Of a stretch of DNA of 64,000 nt, positions 49,878-58,803 are shown piece by piece. Positions within the stretch are counted from its first letter, which is position 1, and each line of letters begins with the position of its first letter. The stretch lies in assembly GCA_018268935.1 (NCBI GenBank), contig JAFDVS010000078.1, forward strand, positions 1 to 64,000, written 5' to 3'. The position numbers and the translations under genes were made by a program. Source of the DNA: Acidobacteriota bacterium (lineage in GTDB: Bacteria; Acidobacteriota; Terriglobia; Bryobacterales; Bryobacteraceae). The notes beneath the pieces were generated by a model, which saw nothing but the letters and a program-made list of their open reading frames with translations, searched no databases and was not told the DNA's origin.

Positions 49878-51881
49878 GTGATTGTTCCCCTCCTATTCCT
49901 GTCCGTTGCAGGTGTCTATGCCCAATCCAATCCCGATCAGTTGCTGCGATGGCTGGATGGCATTGCGCAGCGCCAGATGGATCAACGGGAAAAAGCGATT
50001 GCCGCGGTGCGGACAATGGAAGATGCGAGGCGACGCAAGGAGTTGGTTCGCGGGCGAATCCTGCAATCGCTCGGTGGGTTACCAGATTACAAAGGTCCTC
50101 TCAATGCGAAGATCACCGGCCGCATCGAAGCGGACGGGTACGTCATCGAAAAGGTCCTGTATGAGAGCTTGCCGGGCTATTTCGTGACGGCGAATCTGTA
50201 CCGTCCCAGCCGGCCGGGCCGCTATCCGGGCGTGCTGTTTCAGGCCGGGCACACGCAAGAGGGAAAGGCCGAGCCACAGCGGTTGGCTGCTAATCTCGCG
50301 CTGAAGGGTTTTGTTTCACTGGCGTTCGATCCAGTCGGGCAGGGCGAGCGCGAGCAGACCTACGATCCCCAATTGAAAGCTCCGGCGGCGGGCTGGTCGG
50401 TAAATGAGCACATTCATCTCGGCGCACAGGCCGGACTCATAGGCGAAGGTCTTGCACGTTACTTCCTCCACGACGCGATTCGCTCACTAGACTATCTCTC
50501 TACCCGGCCCGAAGTGGATCCGCAACGCCTCGCCGCGGCGGGTTGTTCCGGCGGAGGTGCGCTCACAACGTTCCTGGGGGCCCTCGACGGCCGGCTGAAA
50601 GCTGTGATCCCCTCCTGCTTTCCCGTCTCTTACCGGCTACTGTTCTCCGGCGCCAATCCGCATTCGGAGATGACAATGCCGATGCAACTGGCGCTCGGTT
50701 TGGATACGGCGGATTTCGTCGAGCTATCGGCTCCCACGCCGTGGCAACTGCATGCCACCGAAGAGGACTACTTCACGCCTCCAGCGGCAAAAATGGTGCA
50801 CGAGGAAGCAAGCCGCTGGTTCCGGCTGCATGGCGCCGAAGACCGGGTCGAACTGATCATCGGCCCCGGTGGACATGGCACACCGTTGATGAGCCGCGAA
50901 GCGATGTACCGCTGGCTGATTCGCTGGCTCAAGGACGGCCAGGGCGATTGGCACGAGCTTCCGGTAAAGACCTACGCCAATCACGAACTGCTGGTGACGA
51001 AGACGGGAAGGGTCGAAGACCTGCCAGGAAGCCGGAAGTTGCACCAGATCTTGTTGGAGGCCCTTCGTGCCCGGCGAAAGCCTGGTACTCTGCCCGAACT
51101 CGCCACGGAACTGCGCCGCTTGGGAATCGAATCGGATGGCAGTGCGCCGAAGGCAACAGTGATAGAGGAATCCACGACAAACGGACTGCTGCGGCAGCGG
51201 ATGAGCTATGAAAGCGAGCCCGGAATTGAGATCGAAGCCACGTTGTTCATTCCTCTTGGGACAGGCAGAAAGCCCGCCGTCTTATTGCTGAATGGACAAC
51301 TTTCGCAATCTCTGGCGGAGCGCACGGCCCGGCAAGGGCGCGTAGTGTTGGTGATGGATCCGCGGCGATCCACCGTGGTCGACACACGCCGGCCCTTCGT
51401 CGGCGATTGGCTGTCCAACACCCGCGCCGATGAAATCGGCGTCAGCCTGCCCGCGCGCCGCGCCTACGACATCCTCCGCAGCGTGGATTTACTGTGTGCG
51501 CGATCCGATGTGGATTCATCGTCACTGCGCGCGGCAGCACAAGGCGTGAAGGGTTTCTGGCTCCTGCTGGCAGCGGCGGCTGACAAACGCATCGGCGGAA
51601 TCTGGCTCGACCGTGCTCCCTACACTTTTGTGGAAGCCTTGGAGAACACCCTCAACACCGCACTCTCAGACGCAGCTATCCACGGCTTCCTGCTGCGCTG
51701 GGATATTGGCGACCTGGCTAAGCTGATCGCCCCGCGCCGGATCTTATGGACAGACCCCGCCAACTGGATGGGCCGGGTAGTGGCGCCGGGTCCGCCGTTT
51801 CGCAACCGCTGGGTGCTCGGCGATATCAGCGAGATGAGTGAGATGCAAGACCTCGAGTTCGCCAAAGAGTGGCTGCAATGA
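49878..51881 (+). CDS. Tandem alpha/beta-hydrolase (acetylxylan-esterase-like), second half degenerate
   Basis: The 667-residue protein starts at GTG 49878 and has a signal peptide ending near VYAQ. The first hydrolase domain includes YFVTANLYRPS, PGVLFQAGHTQEGK, FDPVGQGER, the nucleophile elbow GCSGGG (Ser224) and His333 in GPGGHG, typical of acetyl xylan or other carbohydrate esterases. The second domain repeats the fold (IEATLFIPLG, KPAVLLLNG, ALMD-type strand, then AAQGVKGFW) but has Gln where the serine nucleophile should be, so it is probably inactive. It follows the PL22 gene region, so it may de-esterify pectin or xylan. The 3' end overlaps the next gene by 56 bases on the opposite strand. 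Confidence 0.83.
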   Translation: MIVPLLFLSVAGVYAQSNPDQLLRWLDGIAQRQMDQREKAIAAVRTMEDARRRKELVRGRILQSLGGLPDYKGPLNAKITGRIEADGYVIEKVLYESLPGYFVTANLYRPSRPGRYPGVLFQAGHTQEGKAEPQRLAANLALKGFVSLAFDPVGQGEREQTYDPQLKAPAAGWSVNEHIHLGAQAGLIGEGLARYFLHDAIRSLDYLSTRPEVDPQRLAAAGCSGGGALTTFLGALDGRLKAVIPSCFPVSYRLLFSGANPHSEMTMPMQLALGLDTADFVELSAPTPWQLHATEEDYFTPPAAKMVHEEASRWFRLHGAEDRVELIIGPGGHGTPLMSREAMYRWLIRWLKDGQGDWHELPVKTYANHELLVTKTGRVEDLPGSRKLHQILLEALRARRKPGTLPELATELRRLGIESDGSAPKATVIEESTTNGLLRQRMSYESEPGIEIEATLFIPLGTGRKPAVLLLNGQLSQSLAERTARQGRVVLVMDPRRSTVVDTRRPFVGDWLSNTRADEIGVSLPARRAYDILRSVDLLCARSDVDSSSLRAAAQGVKGFWLLLAAAADKRIGGIWLDRAPYTFVEALENTLNTALSDAAIHGFLLRWDIGDLAKLIAPRRILWTDPANWMGRVVAPGPPFRNRWVLGDISEMSEMQDLEFAKEWLQ

Positions 51882-52578
51882 AGGCGGCGCCCATCAGCGC
51901 GGAGGACGCCGGTTCGGGGACGTTGCCCGACGTGTCGGCTGTAGTGATCGTGACCTGGTAATTATCCAGGCCGGATGCCAGTGAGCCGCTCAGGCAGCCC
52001 GCGGGTGCATTGCACGTCAGGAAGACACGCACCCGGTACCCGAACTCAATGGTTCCTCCCAAGGTGGAGAAGTCAGGTTTTCCCAGTCCGGCATTCACCT
52101 GGCTCCAGTCATCGGCAGAAGTGGCCGTGCTGGAATGGTGGACCCACGCAGTATTGAGAGCGTCGTCCACCAGCAGGAAGTAGATATTGCCGCCTTGACG
52201 CAGCATGGGACGGTAGAGACCTGCGACAAGTCCGCCTACCGAACGGATATCGTAGCCGAAGTCCAATTGCGTGATCGCGCCACTAAGGGAAGGCGTGTAA
52301 GTCATCGTGCTGCTGAAACTGACGAGATTCACGATGACGGTGCCACCGGTGGGTGTGTTTGGGAAGTTCATGTTGAACCTCCGGAATCCATCCGGATTCC
52401 CGCCGGTGGCGGCTTGCGCGAAACTCCCAGTTCCCCCTCCCGTCTGATCGAAGATCACTTGCGACCAGTCGGCGTTCGCAAAGTCGACGTCCGACAGTAC
52501 GGTAGTGCCTGCGAGCAACGGCGAGCAGAGGGACAAAAGCAGTAGCCCCCGCGAAAGGTGGATCTTTCCAATCTGCAT
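51826..52578 (-). CDS. PEP-CTERM exported protein
   Basis: This 250-residue protein has a signal peptide (SRGLLLLSLCSPLLAG), a beta-rich body with many Gly/Ser/Thr residues and two cysteines (CNAPAGC), and the sorting tag VPEPASSAL with a hydrophobic helix and a basic end (WRTRGLASHSSR). The body is not related to the other two PEP-CTERM proteins in the window. The coding region overlaps the end of the tandem esterase gene (convergent, 56 bases). It may be a surface or matrix protein; no enzyme motif is seen. Confidence 0.85.
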   Translation of the reverse strand: MQIGKIHLSRGLLLLSLCSPLLAGTTVLSDVDFANADWSQVIFDQTGGGTGSFAQAATGGNPDGFRRFNMNFPNTPTGGTVIVNLVSFSSTMTYTPSLSGAITQLDFGYDIRSVGGLVAGLYRPMLRQGGNIYFLLVDDALNTAWVHHSSTATSADDWSQVNAGLGKPDFSTLGGTIEFGYRVRVFLTCNAPAGCLSGSLASGLDNYQVTITTADTSGNVPEPASSALMGAAFIAATLWRTRGLASHSSR

Positions 52579-52626
52579 ATGGAGAGAGGCGCGAATCAGC
52601 GCCGTTTTCTCCGGTTCACTCGCAGA

Positions 52627-53844
52627 TTACGGTCCACCCAGCGAATCGGACAGAGAAAAGATAGGCAGATAGAGCGCCACCAGCACAAAAGCGACGAAAC
52701 CACCCATGAAGATCATGATGGCCGGCTCAATGAGGCTCAGTGTCGCGGTCATCTGGGTGGTGACATCCTCTTCGTAGAACTCAGCCACGGAGTTGAGCAT
52801 CGCCGGCAGCGCACCGGTGGATTCACCCACTTCAATCATGTCGATCGCGAGAGGCGGGAACAGCTTGGCGTTGTTGAGGGAGCCCGAGAGGGGCTGTCCT
52901 TCTTTCACCAATTGCCGCGCCTGTTCCAGTGCTCGCCGCAGCAACCGCGACTCCATAGAGGAATAGGCCGTTTCCAGAGCCTGCACCAGCGGGATGCCGC
53001 CCAGAAGCAATGTAGAGAGGACGCGTCCCAGTTGGGCCACCTGGTATTTGATCCAGATCACACCCAATACCGGTGTGTTTCGCTTCCACTGATCCAGTTT
53101 CTCCTTGCCGGTCTCCGTTTGCGCCCACAGCCGTGCTCCAACCACCGTACCCGCAATGCCCAGAATGATGAGCAGGATGTACTCCCGTGCCGCCGTGCCG
53201 ACGGTGATCAGCATCTGTGTGATGCCGGGCAGGTCGGCGGAAAGTCCGGCATAAAGGGTGGCAAATTGTGGCACGACGTACGTCACCATGAAGACGATGA
53301 GGGCCGTGACCAGGACAATCAGCACGGCCGGATAGATCAGCGCCAGCATCAGCTTCTTGCGAACCGACATGGACAGCCGCTGGTAGGCCAGGTAGCGTTC
53401 CAGCACTTCCACCAATGCTCCGGATTTCTCCCCCGCCATGATCGAAGTGACATAGATGGGCGGAAATACCCCCGCGGCTCCAAACGCATCGGACAGCAGT
53501 GCGCCGTTGCGTACTTCGTCACGGACAATCTGAATATACTTGCCAAGTTTGGGGTCGGTGAGGCGGTCCGCAAGCAGATCCAGGCACTTCAGGATGGGGA
53601 GCCCCGCTCGAACCAGCGTCAGAAACTGCTGGTTAAAGATTAGGAACTTCTCCATGTTGATGCGCTTACGGCTGGAGCCAACGCCGAGGCTGGCGACCAG
53701 GCTCTTGCCGGTGGGCTTGATGGAGTAAATCAGAAAGCCCTGTTGGGCGAACTTGTCCCTGAGATCCGATTCGGAATCGGCCTCGGCTACCTGCTCCTTG
53801 ATCTGTCCCCGCGCATCGGCGTATTTGAGTAGGAATTCAGCCAT
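52627..53844 (-). CDS. pilC: Type IV pilus/type II secretion inner-membrane protein (PilC/GspF)
   Basis: The 405-residue protein has two T2SSF domains, each with a helical cytoplasmic part (FNQQFLTLVRAGLPILKCLDLL; LGRVLSTLLLGGIPLVQALETA) and a GExSG motif (MAGEKSGAL; VGESTGAL). Three transmembrane segments are predicted, with the last at the C-terminus (IMIFMGGFVAFVLVALYLPIF). PilC/GspF sits at the base of the pilus or secretion machine. No pilB, pilT or gsp gene is adjacent, so the system is assembled from dispersed loci. The start codon is ATG 53844; the sequence MAEFLLKYADARG is typical. Confidence 0.92.
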   Translation of the reverse strand: MAEFLLKYADARGQIKEQVAEADSESDLRDKFAQQGFLIYSIKPTGKSLVASLGVGSSRKRINMEKFLIFNQQFLTLVRAGLPILKCLDLLADRLTDPKLGKYIQIVRDEVRNGALLSDAFGAAGVFPPIYVTSIMAGEKSGALVEVLERYLAYQRLSMSVRKKLMLALIYPAVLIVLVTALIVFMVTYVVPQFATLYAGLSADLPGITQMLITVGTAAREYILLIILGIAGTVVGARLWAQTETGKEKLDQWKRNTPVLGVIWIKYQVAQLGRVLSTLLLGGIPLVQALETAYSSMESRLLRRALEQARQLVKEGQPLSGSLNNAKLFPPLAIDMIEVGESTGALPAMLNSVAEFYEEDVTTQMTATLSLIEPAIMIFMGGFVAFVLVALYLPIFSLSDSLGGP

Positions 53845-53965
53845 GGTGCTTGCTGGGTGATTGCGCCCTGTTAGTCATGACGTTTCACAAGTCGAAAGCG
53901 TGGAACCCCTTGCCGCTAGGGAGCTAAAATGGTACGAAGTATAAGCTTACAGGCTGAGGAGGCTC

Positions 53966-56053
53966 ATGTTCGCGTACTTTTTTCTCTCTTTTCTCGTGGT
54001 TTCCGGGGCCGCTGTTTGGGCAGAGCCGCCCGTGGCCAAACGCGTCGATCACCGCGAAGAACGGCATGGGGCTACGGTCATCGATCCCTATTTCTGGCTG
54101 CGCGAGAAATCGAACCCCGAGGTGGTTCGCTACCTGGAGGAGGAGAACGCCTACACGGCGGAGAAGACAGCTCATCTCAAAACCTTCGAGGAAAAGATCT
54201 ACAAAGAGATCGTCGGCCGCATGAAGCAGACCGATCTCAGCGTTCCTTACCGGCGCGGTCCCTATTACTATTACTCCCGCACAGAGGAAGGAAAGCAGTA
54301 TCCCATCCACTGCCGGAGAAAAGGAAACATGGAGGGTCCGGAGGAGATCCTCCTTGACGGGAACCAACTGGCCAAGGGCCTCAAGTTCTTTAGCGTCGGA
54401 GCGATGAGCCTCAGCGAAGATCACCAGATGCTGGCCTTCACCACCGACACTACCGGATTCCGTCAATACAAGCTGCAGGTGAAGAATCTAGCCACAGGTG
54501 AGATGCAACCTGATATCGCCGAGCGCGTGACCAGTGTGCAGTGGGCCTCCGATAACCGGACCTTGCTGTTTACGACAGAAGAAAAAGTCACCAAGCGGTC
54601 GGACACACTGTGGCGCCTGACGCTGGGAAAGCCCGTGGAAGGACCGCTCTACCAGGAAAAAGACGAGTTGTTCCGCGTTCACCTGAGTAAGACTCGCGAT
54701 CAGAAGTATCTGGTGCTGCAAATCGGCAGCACCGACACGACGGAAGTACGCTACACCCCCGCCGATCAGCCACACCAGGCTTTGCGCGTGGTGCTCCCCA
54801 GGGAGAAAAAGCATCGCTACGATATCGACCACCGAAATGGGGTGTTCTACATCCGCACGAACAAGGGCGCGAAAAACTTCCGCATGGTCACCGCCCCTGC
54901 GGCCGATCCGTCACCCGCCAACTGGAAAGAATTCCTGCCGCACCAATCCAACGTCCTGCTGCAGGGGATTGACCTGTTCAAGGATTTCGGAGTGGTGGTG
55001 GAAAAATCCGAAGCGGTAAACCGCCTGCGGTTCATCGATTTTCAAACCGGGAAGTGGAAAGCATTGACCTTCCCGGAACCGGTATATGCCGCTTCGCCCA
55101 GTGCGAACCCGGAATACGATACAAACACCTTCCGCTACCTGTACCAGTCCATGGTCACCCCAGCAAGCGTGTTCGACTACGATGTGGCCACCGGAGCTTC
55201 GAAGCTGCTCAAGCAGGAAGAAGTGCTGGGCGGATATGATCCGAAACAATATGTTACCGAGCGGGTGTGGGCCAAGGCGCGAGATGGCGTGCGTGTGCCC
55301 ATGTCGGTGGTCTATAAGCGTGGTGTGAAGCGGGACGGTAAGGCCCCACTGTTTCTCTATGGATATGGCTCCTATGGCATAGGCATGAGCGCCACTTTTT
55401 CCAATGCGAGGCTCAGCCTTCTGGACCGGGGCATGATCTACGTTGTTGCGCACATCCGCGGCGGCAACGAAATGGGAGAGCTCTGGCACGAGGACGGCAT
55501 GCTGATGAAAAAGAAAAACACCTTCCAGGATTTCATCGATTGCGCCGAATTCCTCATCAAAGAAAAATGGACTTCGCGCGAGCGCCTTGTGATGGAAGGG
55601 GGCAGCGCCGGCGGATTGCTGATCGGCGCCGTGATCAACATGCGTCCGGATCTGTTCCGCGCCGCCCACATGGCCGTCCCGTTCGTCGACGTGATGAACA
55701 CGATGATGGATGCCTCCCTGCCGCTTACCGTGGGCGAGTATCTGGAATGGGGTAACCCCAACGAGAAGCAGGCCTACGACTACATGAAGACCTACAGCCC
55801 CTACGACAACCTGGAAAAACGAGCCTATCCCGCGATTCTGGTAACCACCAGCTTGAACGACAGCCAGGTCATGTACTGGGAGCCGGCGAAGTACGTGGCC
55901 CGTCTCCGCACCTTGAAGACAGACGAGAATCCGCTGCTTCTGAAAACCAACATGGGAGCCGGCCATGGCGGCGCGTCCGGGCGTTACGACCGGTTGCGCG
56001 AAGTTGCATTTCAATACGCGTGGCTGATGCAGCAGGCCGGAATTACGGAGTAA
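53966..56053 (+). CDS. ptrB: Oligopeptidase B-like prolyl oligopeptidase (S9A)
   Basis: The 695-residue protein has a signal peptide and the S9A order: an N-terminal segment (DHREERHGATVIDPYFWL, KSNPEVVRYLEEENAY), a seven-bladed propeller, and the C-terminal hydrolase with RDGVRVPMSVVYKRG, YGSYGIGM, AHIRGGNEMG, Ser547 in GGSAGG, Asp632 in LNDSQV and His667 in GAGHGG. Oligopeptidase B cuts small peptides after Arg or Lys. A good GGAGG ribosome site precedes ATG 53966, and TAAAAT (53926-53931) is a likely -10 box. The signal peptide suggests periplasmic action, unlike cytoplasmic E. coli PtrB. Confidence 0.9.
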   Translation: MFAYFFLSFLVVSGAAVWAEPPVAKRVDHREERHGATVIDPYFWLREKSNPEVVRYLEEENAYTAEKTAHLKTFEEKIYKEIVGRMKQTDLSVPYRRGPYYYYSRTEEGKQYPIHCRRKGNMEGPEEILLDGNQLAKGLKFFSVGAMSLSEDHQMLAFTTDTTGFRQYKLQVKNLATGEMQPDIAERVTSVQWASDNRTLLFTTEEKVTKRSDTLWRLTLGKPVEGPLYQEKDELFRVHLSKTRDQKYLVLQIGSTDTTEVRYTPADQPHQALRVVLPREKKHRYDIDHRNGVFYIRTNKGAKNFRMVTAPAADPSPANWKEFLPHQSNVLLQGIDLFKDFGVVVEKSEAVNRLRFIDFQTGKWKALTFPEPVYAASPSANPEYDTNTFRYLYQSMVTPASVFDYDVATGASKLLKQEEVLGGYDPKQYVTERVWAKARDGVRVPMSVVYKRGVKRDGKAPLFLYGYGSYGIGMSATFSNARLSLLDRGMIYVVAHIRGGNEMGELWHEDGMLMKKKNTFQDFIDCAEFLIKEKWTSRERLVMEGGSAGGLLIGAVINMRPDLFRAAHMAVPFVDVMNTMMDASLPLTVGEYLEWGNPNEKQAYDYMKTYSPYDNLEKRAYPAILVTTSLNDSQVMYWEPAKYVARLRTLKTDENPLLLKTNMGAGHGGASGRYDRLREVAFQYAWLMQQAGITE

Positions 56054-56136
56054 GCCTCGTGACGTCGATTGCCTGTTGCGCCGTATACTGGTAGTTCGGC
56101 TACCCGGCCGAAGTTGAACCAAGGCAAAACCAAAGC

Positions 56137-57708
56137 ATGATCATTGTAGGTATGGCGGGAGCGCACGCCAAAGCAGCCTGTGCGCTGATGAAGGACGGTC
56201 AGTTGGTGGCGGCGGTGGAGGAACAGAAGCTCTCCCGCCAGAAGCAGGTCGGCGGGCTGCCTGAGCATTCTCTCGCATTCTGTCTCCACCGGGCTAAGGT
56301 CCAGGCGCAGGATGTGAACTACGTGGCGCTGGTGCGCCCGCTGGCCAGTTCCGCCGATGCCAGGATTCACCTCGAACTGCGGCAGCGCTTCCCAAATAGC
56401 CAACTGGTGGTCGTCGATCATCACCTGGCGCATGCCGCGGCCGCCTACTACGTTTCTCCCTTCGACGATGCGAAGGTGCTCACGCTCGACCGCTCCGGGG
56501 ACCTGCGCTGCGGCGCTCTATGGAATGCCCACGGCGCCGAAATAGACCTCGAGCGCGAACTCTATTTCCCCGATTCCCTTGGACATTTGTATGGCCGGGT
56601 GACCCAATTGCTTGGGTTTGCCCCGGGTTCCGATGAGCACAAGGTTCAGTGGCTGTCCACGTCCGGCGACGACAGGTTCGTTGATCTCTTTGAGCGGATT
56701 CTCTCCGCCGGGGAGTGGCCGCGGCTCGACAGATCCTACTTCGATGGGAACCGGATTGGCCACGGTGGGTTCAGCGCGCAATTCTATCGCGCCCTGGGCC
56801 TGGAGGACGGCCAGATCCCCCCTGCCGAGTTGCACGCCCCTATCGCCGCTGGAGTGCAGCGGGCCACGGAGCGGGCTGTCATCCGCATGGCGGGGGAGGG
56901 CCAACGCCTGTGCCTGGGCGGCGGCCTGGGTTTGAACGCGCTCCTGGTGGAAGCTCTGGAACGCAGTGGGAATTGGGATGCCGTATACGTACAGCCTTCT
57001 GCCGGCAACCCTGGTTCGGCAATCGGCGCAGCCGCCCATGCCTGGCATCACGCCTGCCGTGAACAAAAGCGCATCCGGCTAGACCACCTCTTTCTCGGGC
57101 CTGAGTTTACCCCTGAAGAGATTAAACAGGTGCTCGAAAACTGTAAGCTGCGGTTCCGCTATCTGTTGACAACAGATGAGTTGATTGATGCTGCTGTGGC
57201 CGAACTGAACGCCCATAAGATTGTCGCCTGGATGCATGGAGCCATGGAGTTCGGCCCCAGGGCCTTAGGGAACCGTAGCCTGCTTGCTTCCCCTCTCGAC
57301 CAATATTCAACCGAAAACCTGAATCTCTTTATCAAGCACCGCGAAGGATTCCGCAAGTTCGCGGCCTCGGTGCCGGCGGAACTCGCCGCGGAGTACTTTG
57401 ACGTCGGATCCAATGCACGCTTCCTCGCCACCGTCGGCCGGGTGCGGCCCGCCCATCGGGAGAGGTTCTCCTCGGCCATCATGGGCGACGACCGGGTCCG
57501 TGTTCACACCGTCGAAGAAAGAGACAACCCCTTGTACTGGCGCCTGTTACACGCCGCTGGAAAATCCACTGGACTGCCCGTCCTGTACAATACCTCGTTC
57601 AATCTCTTCGGCGACCCTTTGGTCTGCACGCCCCGTGACGCGGTGCGGAGTTTCTATTCCTCGGGCGTGGATTCGATGTTCGTGGGGCATTTCGGACTGC
57701 ACAAGTAG
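56137..57708 (+). CDS. NodU/CmcH-family carbamoyltransferase
   Basis: The 523-residue protein transfers carbamoyl from carbamoyl phosphate to a hydroxyl of a sugar or antibiotic. Motifs seen: AHAKAACALMKDGQLVAAVEEQK at the start, VDHHLAHAAAAY (metal His), TLDRSGD, QLLGFAPGSDEHKV, LGGGLGLN, PSAGNPGSAIGAA and the C-terminal Sua5-like part with EFGPRALGNRSLLASP, LPVLYNTSFN. TATACT (56087-56092) and AAGG before the ATG give expression signals. It lies 9 bases before a Gfo/Idh/MocA oxidoreductase, so a carbamoylated sugar or surface glycan is likely, but the substrate is not known. Confidence 0.9.
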   Translation: MIIVGMAGAHAKAACALMKDGQLVAAVEEQKLSRQKQVGGLPEHSLAFCLHRAKVQAQDVNYVALVRPLASSADARIHLELRQRFPNSQLVVVDHHLAHAAAAYYVSPFDDAKVLTLDRSGDLRCGALWNAHGAEIDLERELYFPDSLGHLYGRVTQLLGFAPGSDEHKVQWLSTSGDDRFVDLFERILSAGEWPRLDRSYFDGNRIGHGGFSAQFYRALGLEDGQIPPAELHAPIAAGVQRATERAVIRMAGEGQRLCLGGGLGLNALLVEALERSGNWDAVYVQPSAGNPGSAIGAAAHAWHHACREQKRIRLDHLFLGPEFTPEEIKQVLENCKLRFRYLLTTDELIDAAVAELNAHKIVAWMHGAMEFGPRALGNRSLLASPLDQYSTENLNLFIKHREGFRKFAASVPAELAAEYFDVGSNARFLATVGRVRPAHRERFSSAIMGDDRVRVHTVEERDNPLYWRLLHAAGKSTGLPVLYNTSFNLFGDPLVCTPRDAVRSFYSSGVDSMFVGHFGLHK

Positions 57709-57717
57709 GAGGCCGCG

Positions 57718-58734
57718 ATGGCTGAAATCAAGCCGGTGCGTTGGGGAGTGCTGGGCGTGGCCAAGATCGCCACGAAAAAGGTCATTCCGGCCATGCAGAA
57801 GAGCGCGATGACGCCGGTGATGGCCATCGCCTCCCGTGATCTGGCGAAAGCACAGGAGGCGGCTGCTTCGCTTGGAATCGGCAAAGCTTACGGCTCCTAT
57901 GAGGAACTGCTGGCCGATCCGGATATTGATGCCATCTACAATCCGCTTCCGAACCACCTGCACGTGCCTTGGTCTGTCAAGGCCGCCGAGGCTGGCAAGC
58001 ACGTTCTGTGCGAGAAGCCATTGGGCCTGAGTTCTGCTGAGGTTGGCAGTTTGATCGCCGTGCGCGACCGCACCGGCGTTTGTGTCGGCGAGGCATTCAT
58101 GGTGCACACCCACCCGCAGTGGCTGCGGGTCAAGGAATTGATCGCCAGCGGCCGCATTGGAGAGTTGCGCAGTGTGTTCGGTTTCTTCAGTTACTTCCTC
58201 TCCGACTCCACTAACGTCCGCTGCGTGAAGGAATGGGGCGGCGGCGCCCTCATGGATATAGGCTGCTATCCAATTCATTGTTCGAGGTTTATTTTTGGCG
58301 AAGAGCCGTTGCGCGTGAGCGCCGTAGTGGAAAACCATCCCCAGTGGGAGGTGGATCGGCTCACCTCGGCCATTCTCGAGTATCCCTCCGGACAGTGCAT
58401 CTTCACCTGTGGGATGCAGATTGTGCCCTACCAGCGCATGCAGTTCTACGGTACGAAGGGCCGGATCGAGGTGGAGATCCCTTTCAATGCGCCCCCAGAC
58501 AGGGCGTGCCGGGTCTTTGTGGACGATGGCGGTGATCTGTCGGGAAGCACGATCTCCGAAGAGTTCTTCCCGGTCTGCGATCAGTATACGGTGCAGGCAG
58601 AGGCCTTTTCCAAGGCCGTGAGGGGACTCGCCGCCATCCCGGTACCGTTGGAGGACTCCCAGCGCAACATGCGTGTCCTGGAGGCGATATTCGCTGCAGC
58701 GAGTGCGCGCCGATCAGTCGAGGTTGCCCTTTAG
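57718..58734 (+). CDS. Gfo/Idh/MocA-family NAD(P)-dependent oxidoreductase
   Basis: The 338-residue enzyme has the Rossmann start RWGVLGVAKIA, the strand-helix SRDLAKAQEAAASLGI, DIDAIYNPLPNHLH, CEKP (the conserved Lys) and the GGGALMDIGCYPI active-site segment with the following His. Members oxidise or epimerise sugars and cyclitols such as inositol or glucose-fructose. The gene follows the carbamoyltransferase after 9 bases with AGGAGG before its ATG, so both are in one operon and probably act on a shared sugar. Confidence 0.92.
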   Translation: MAEIKPVRWGVLGVAKIATKKVIPAMQKSAMTPVMAIASRDLAKAQEAAASLGIGKAYGSYEELLADPDIDAIYNPLPNHLHVPWSVKAAEAGKHVLCEKPLGLSSAEVGSLIAVRDRTGVCVGEAFMVHTHPQWLRVKELIASGRIGELRSVFGFFSYFLSDSTNVRCVKEWGGGALMDIGCYPIHCSRFIFGEEPLRVSAVVENHPQWEVDRLTSAILEYPSGQCIFTCGMQIVPYQRMQFYGTKGRIEVEIPFNAPPDRACRVFVDDGGDLSGSTISEEFFPVCDQYTVQAEAFSKAVRGLAAIPVPLEDSQRNMRVLEAIFAAASARRSVEVAL

Positions 58735-58752
58735 TTTCCCCCAAAAATGCGA

Positions 58753-58776
58753 ATGCTCACCCCGGGGGGTGAGCAT
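58753..58776 (+). terminator. Hairpin after the oxidoreductase gene
   Basis: Perfect 11-bp stem ATGCTCACCCC / GGGGTGAGCAT with a 2-base loop, 19 bases after the stop codon. The 2-base loop means the top pairs must open; a cruciform or a protein-binding site is an alternative. Confidence 0.6.
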
Positions 58777-58786
58777 CGGCAAGAAG

Positions 58787-58803
58787 CCCCGGATCAGCCG
58801 GGG
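58787..58803 (+). terminator. Second hairpin after the oxidoreductase gene
   Basis: Stem CCCCGG / CCGGGG with loop ATCAG. It lies 10 bases downstream of the first hairpin; together they may act as a tandem terminator. Confidence 0.5.

Noticed and set aside
54911..56122. 403-codon minus-strand frame
   Set aside because: Antisense to the oligopeptidase B gene, whose catalytic triad is intact.
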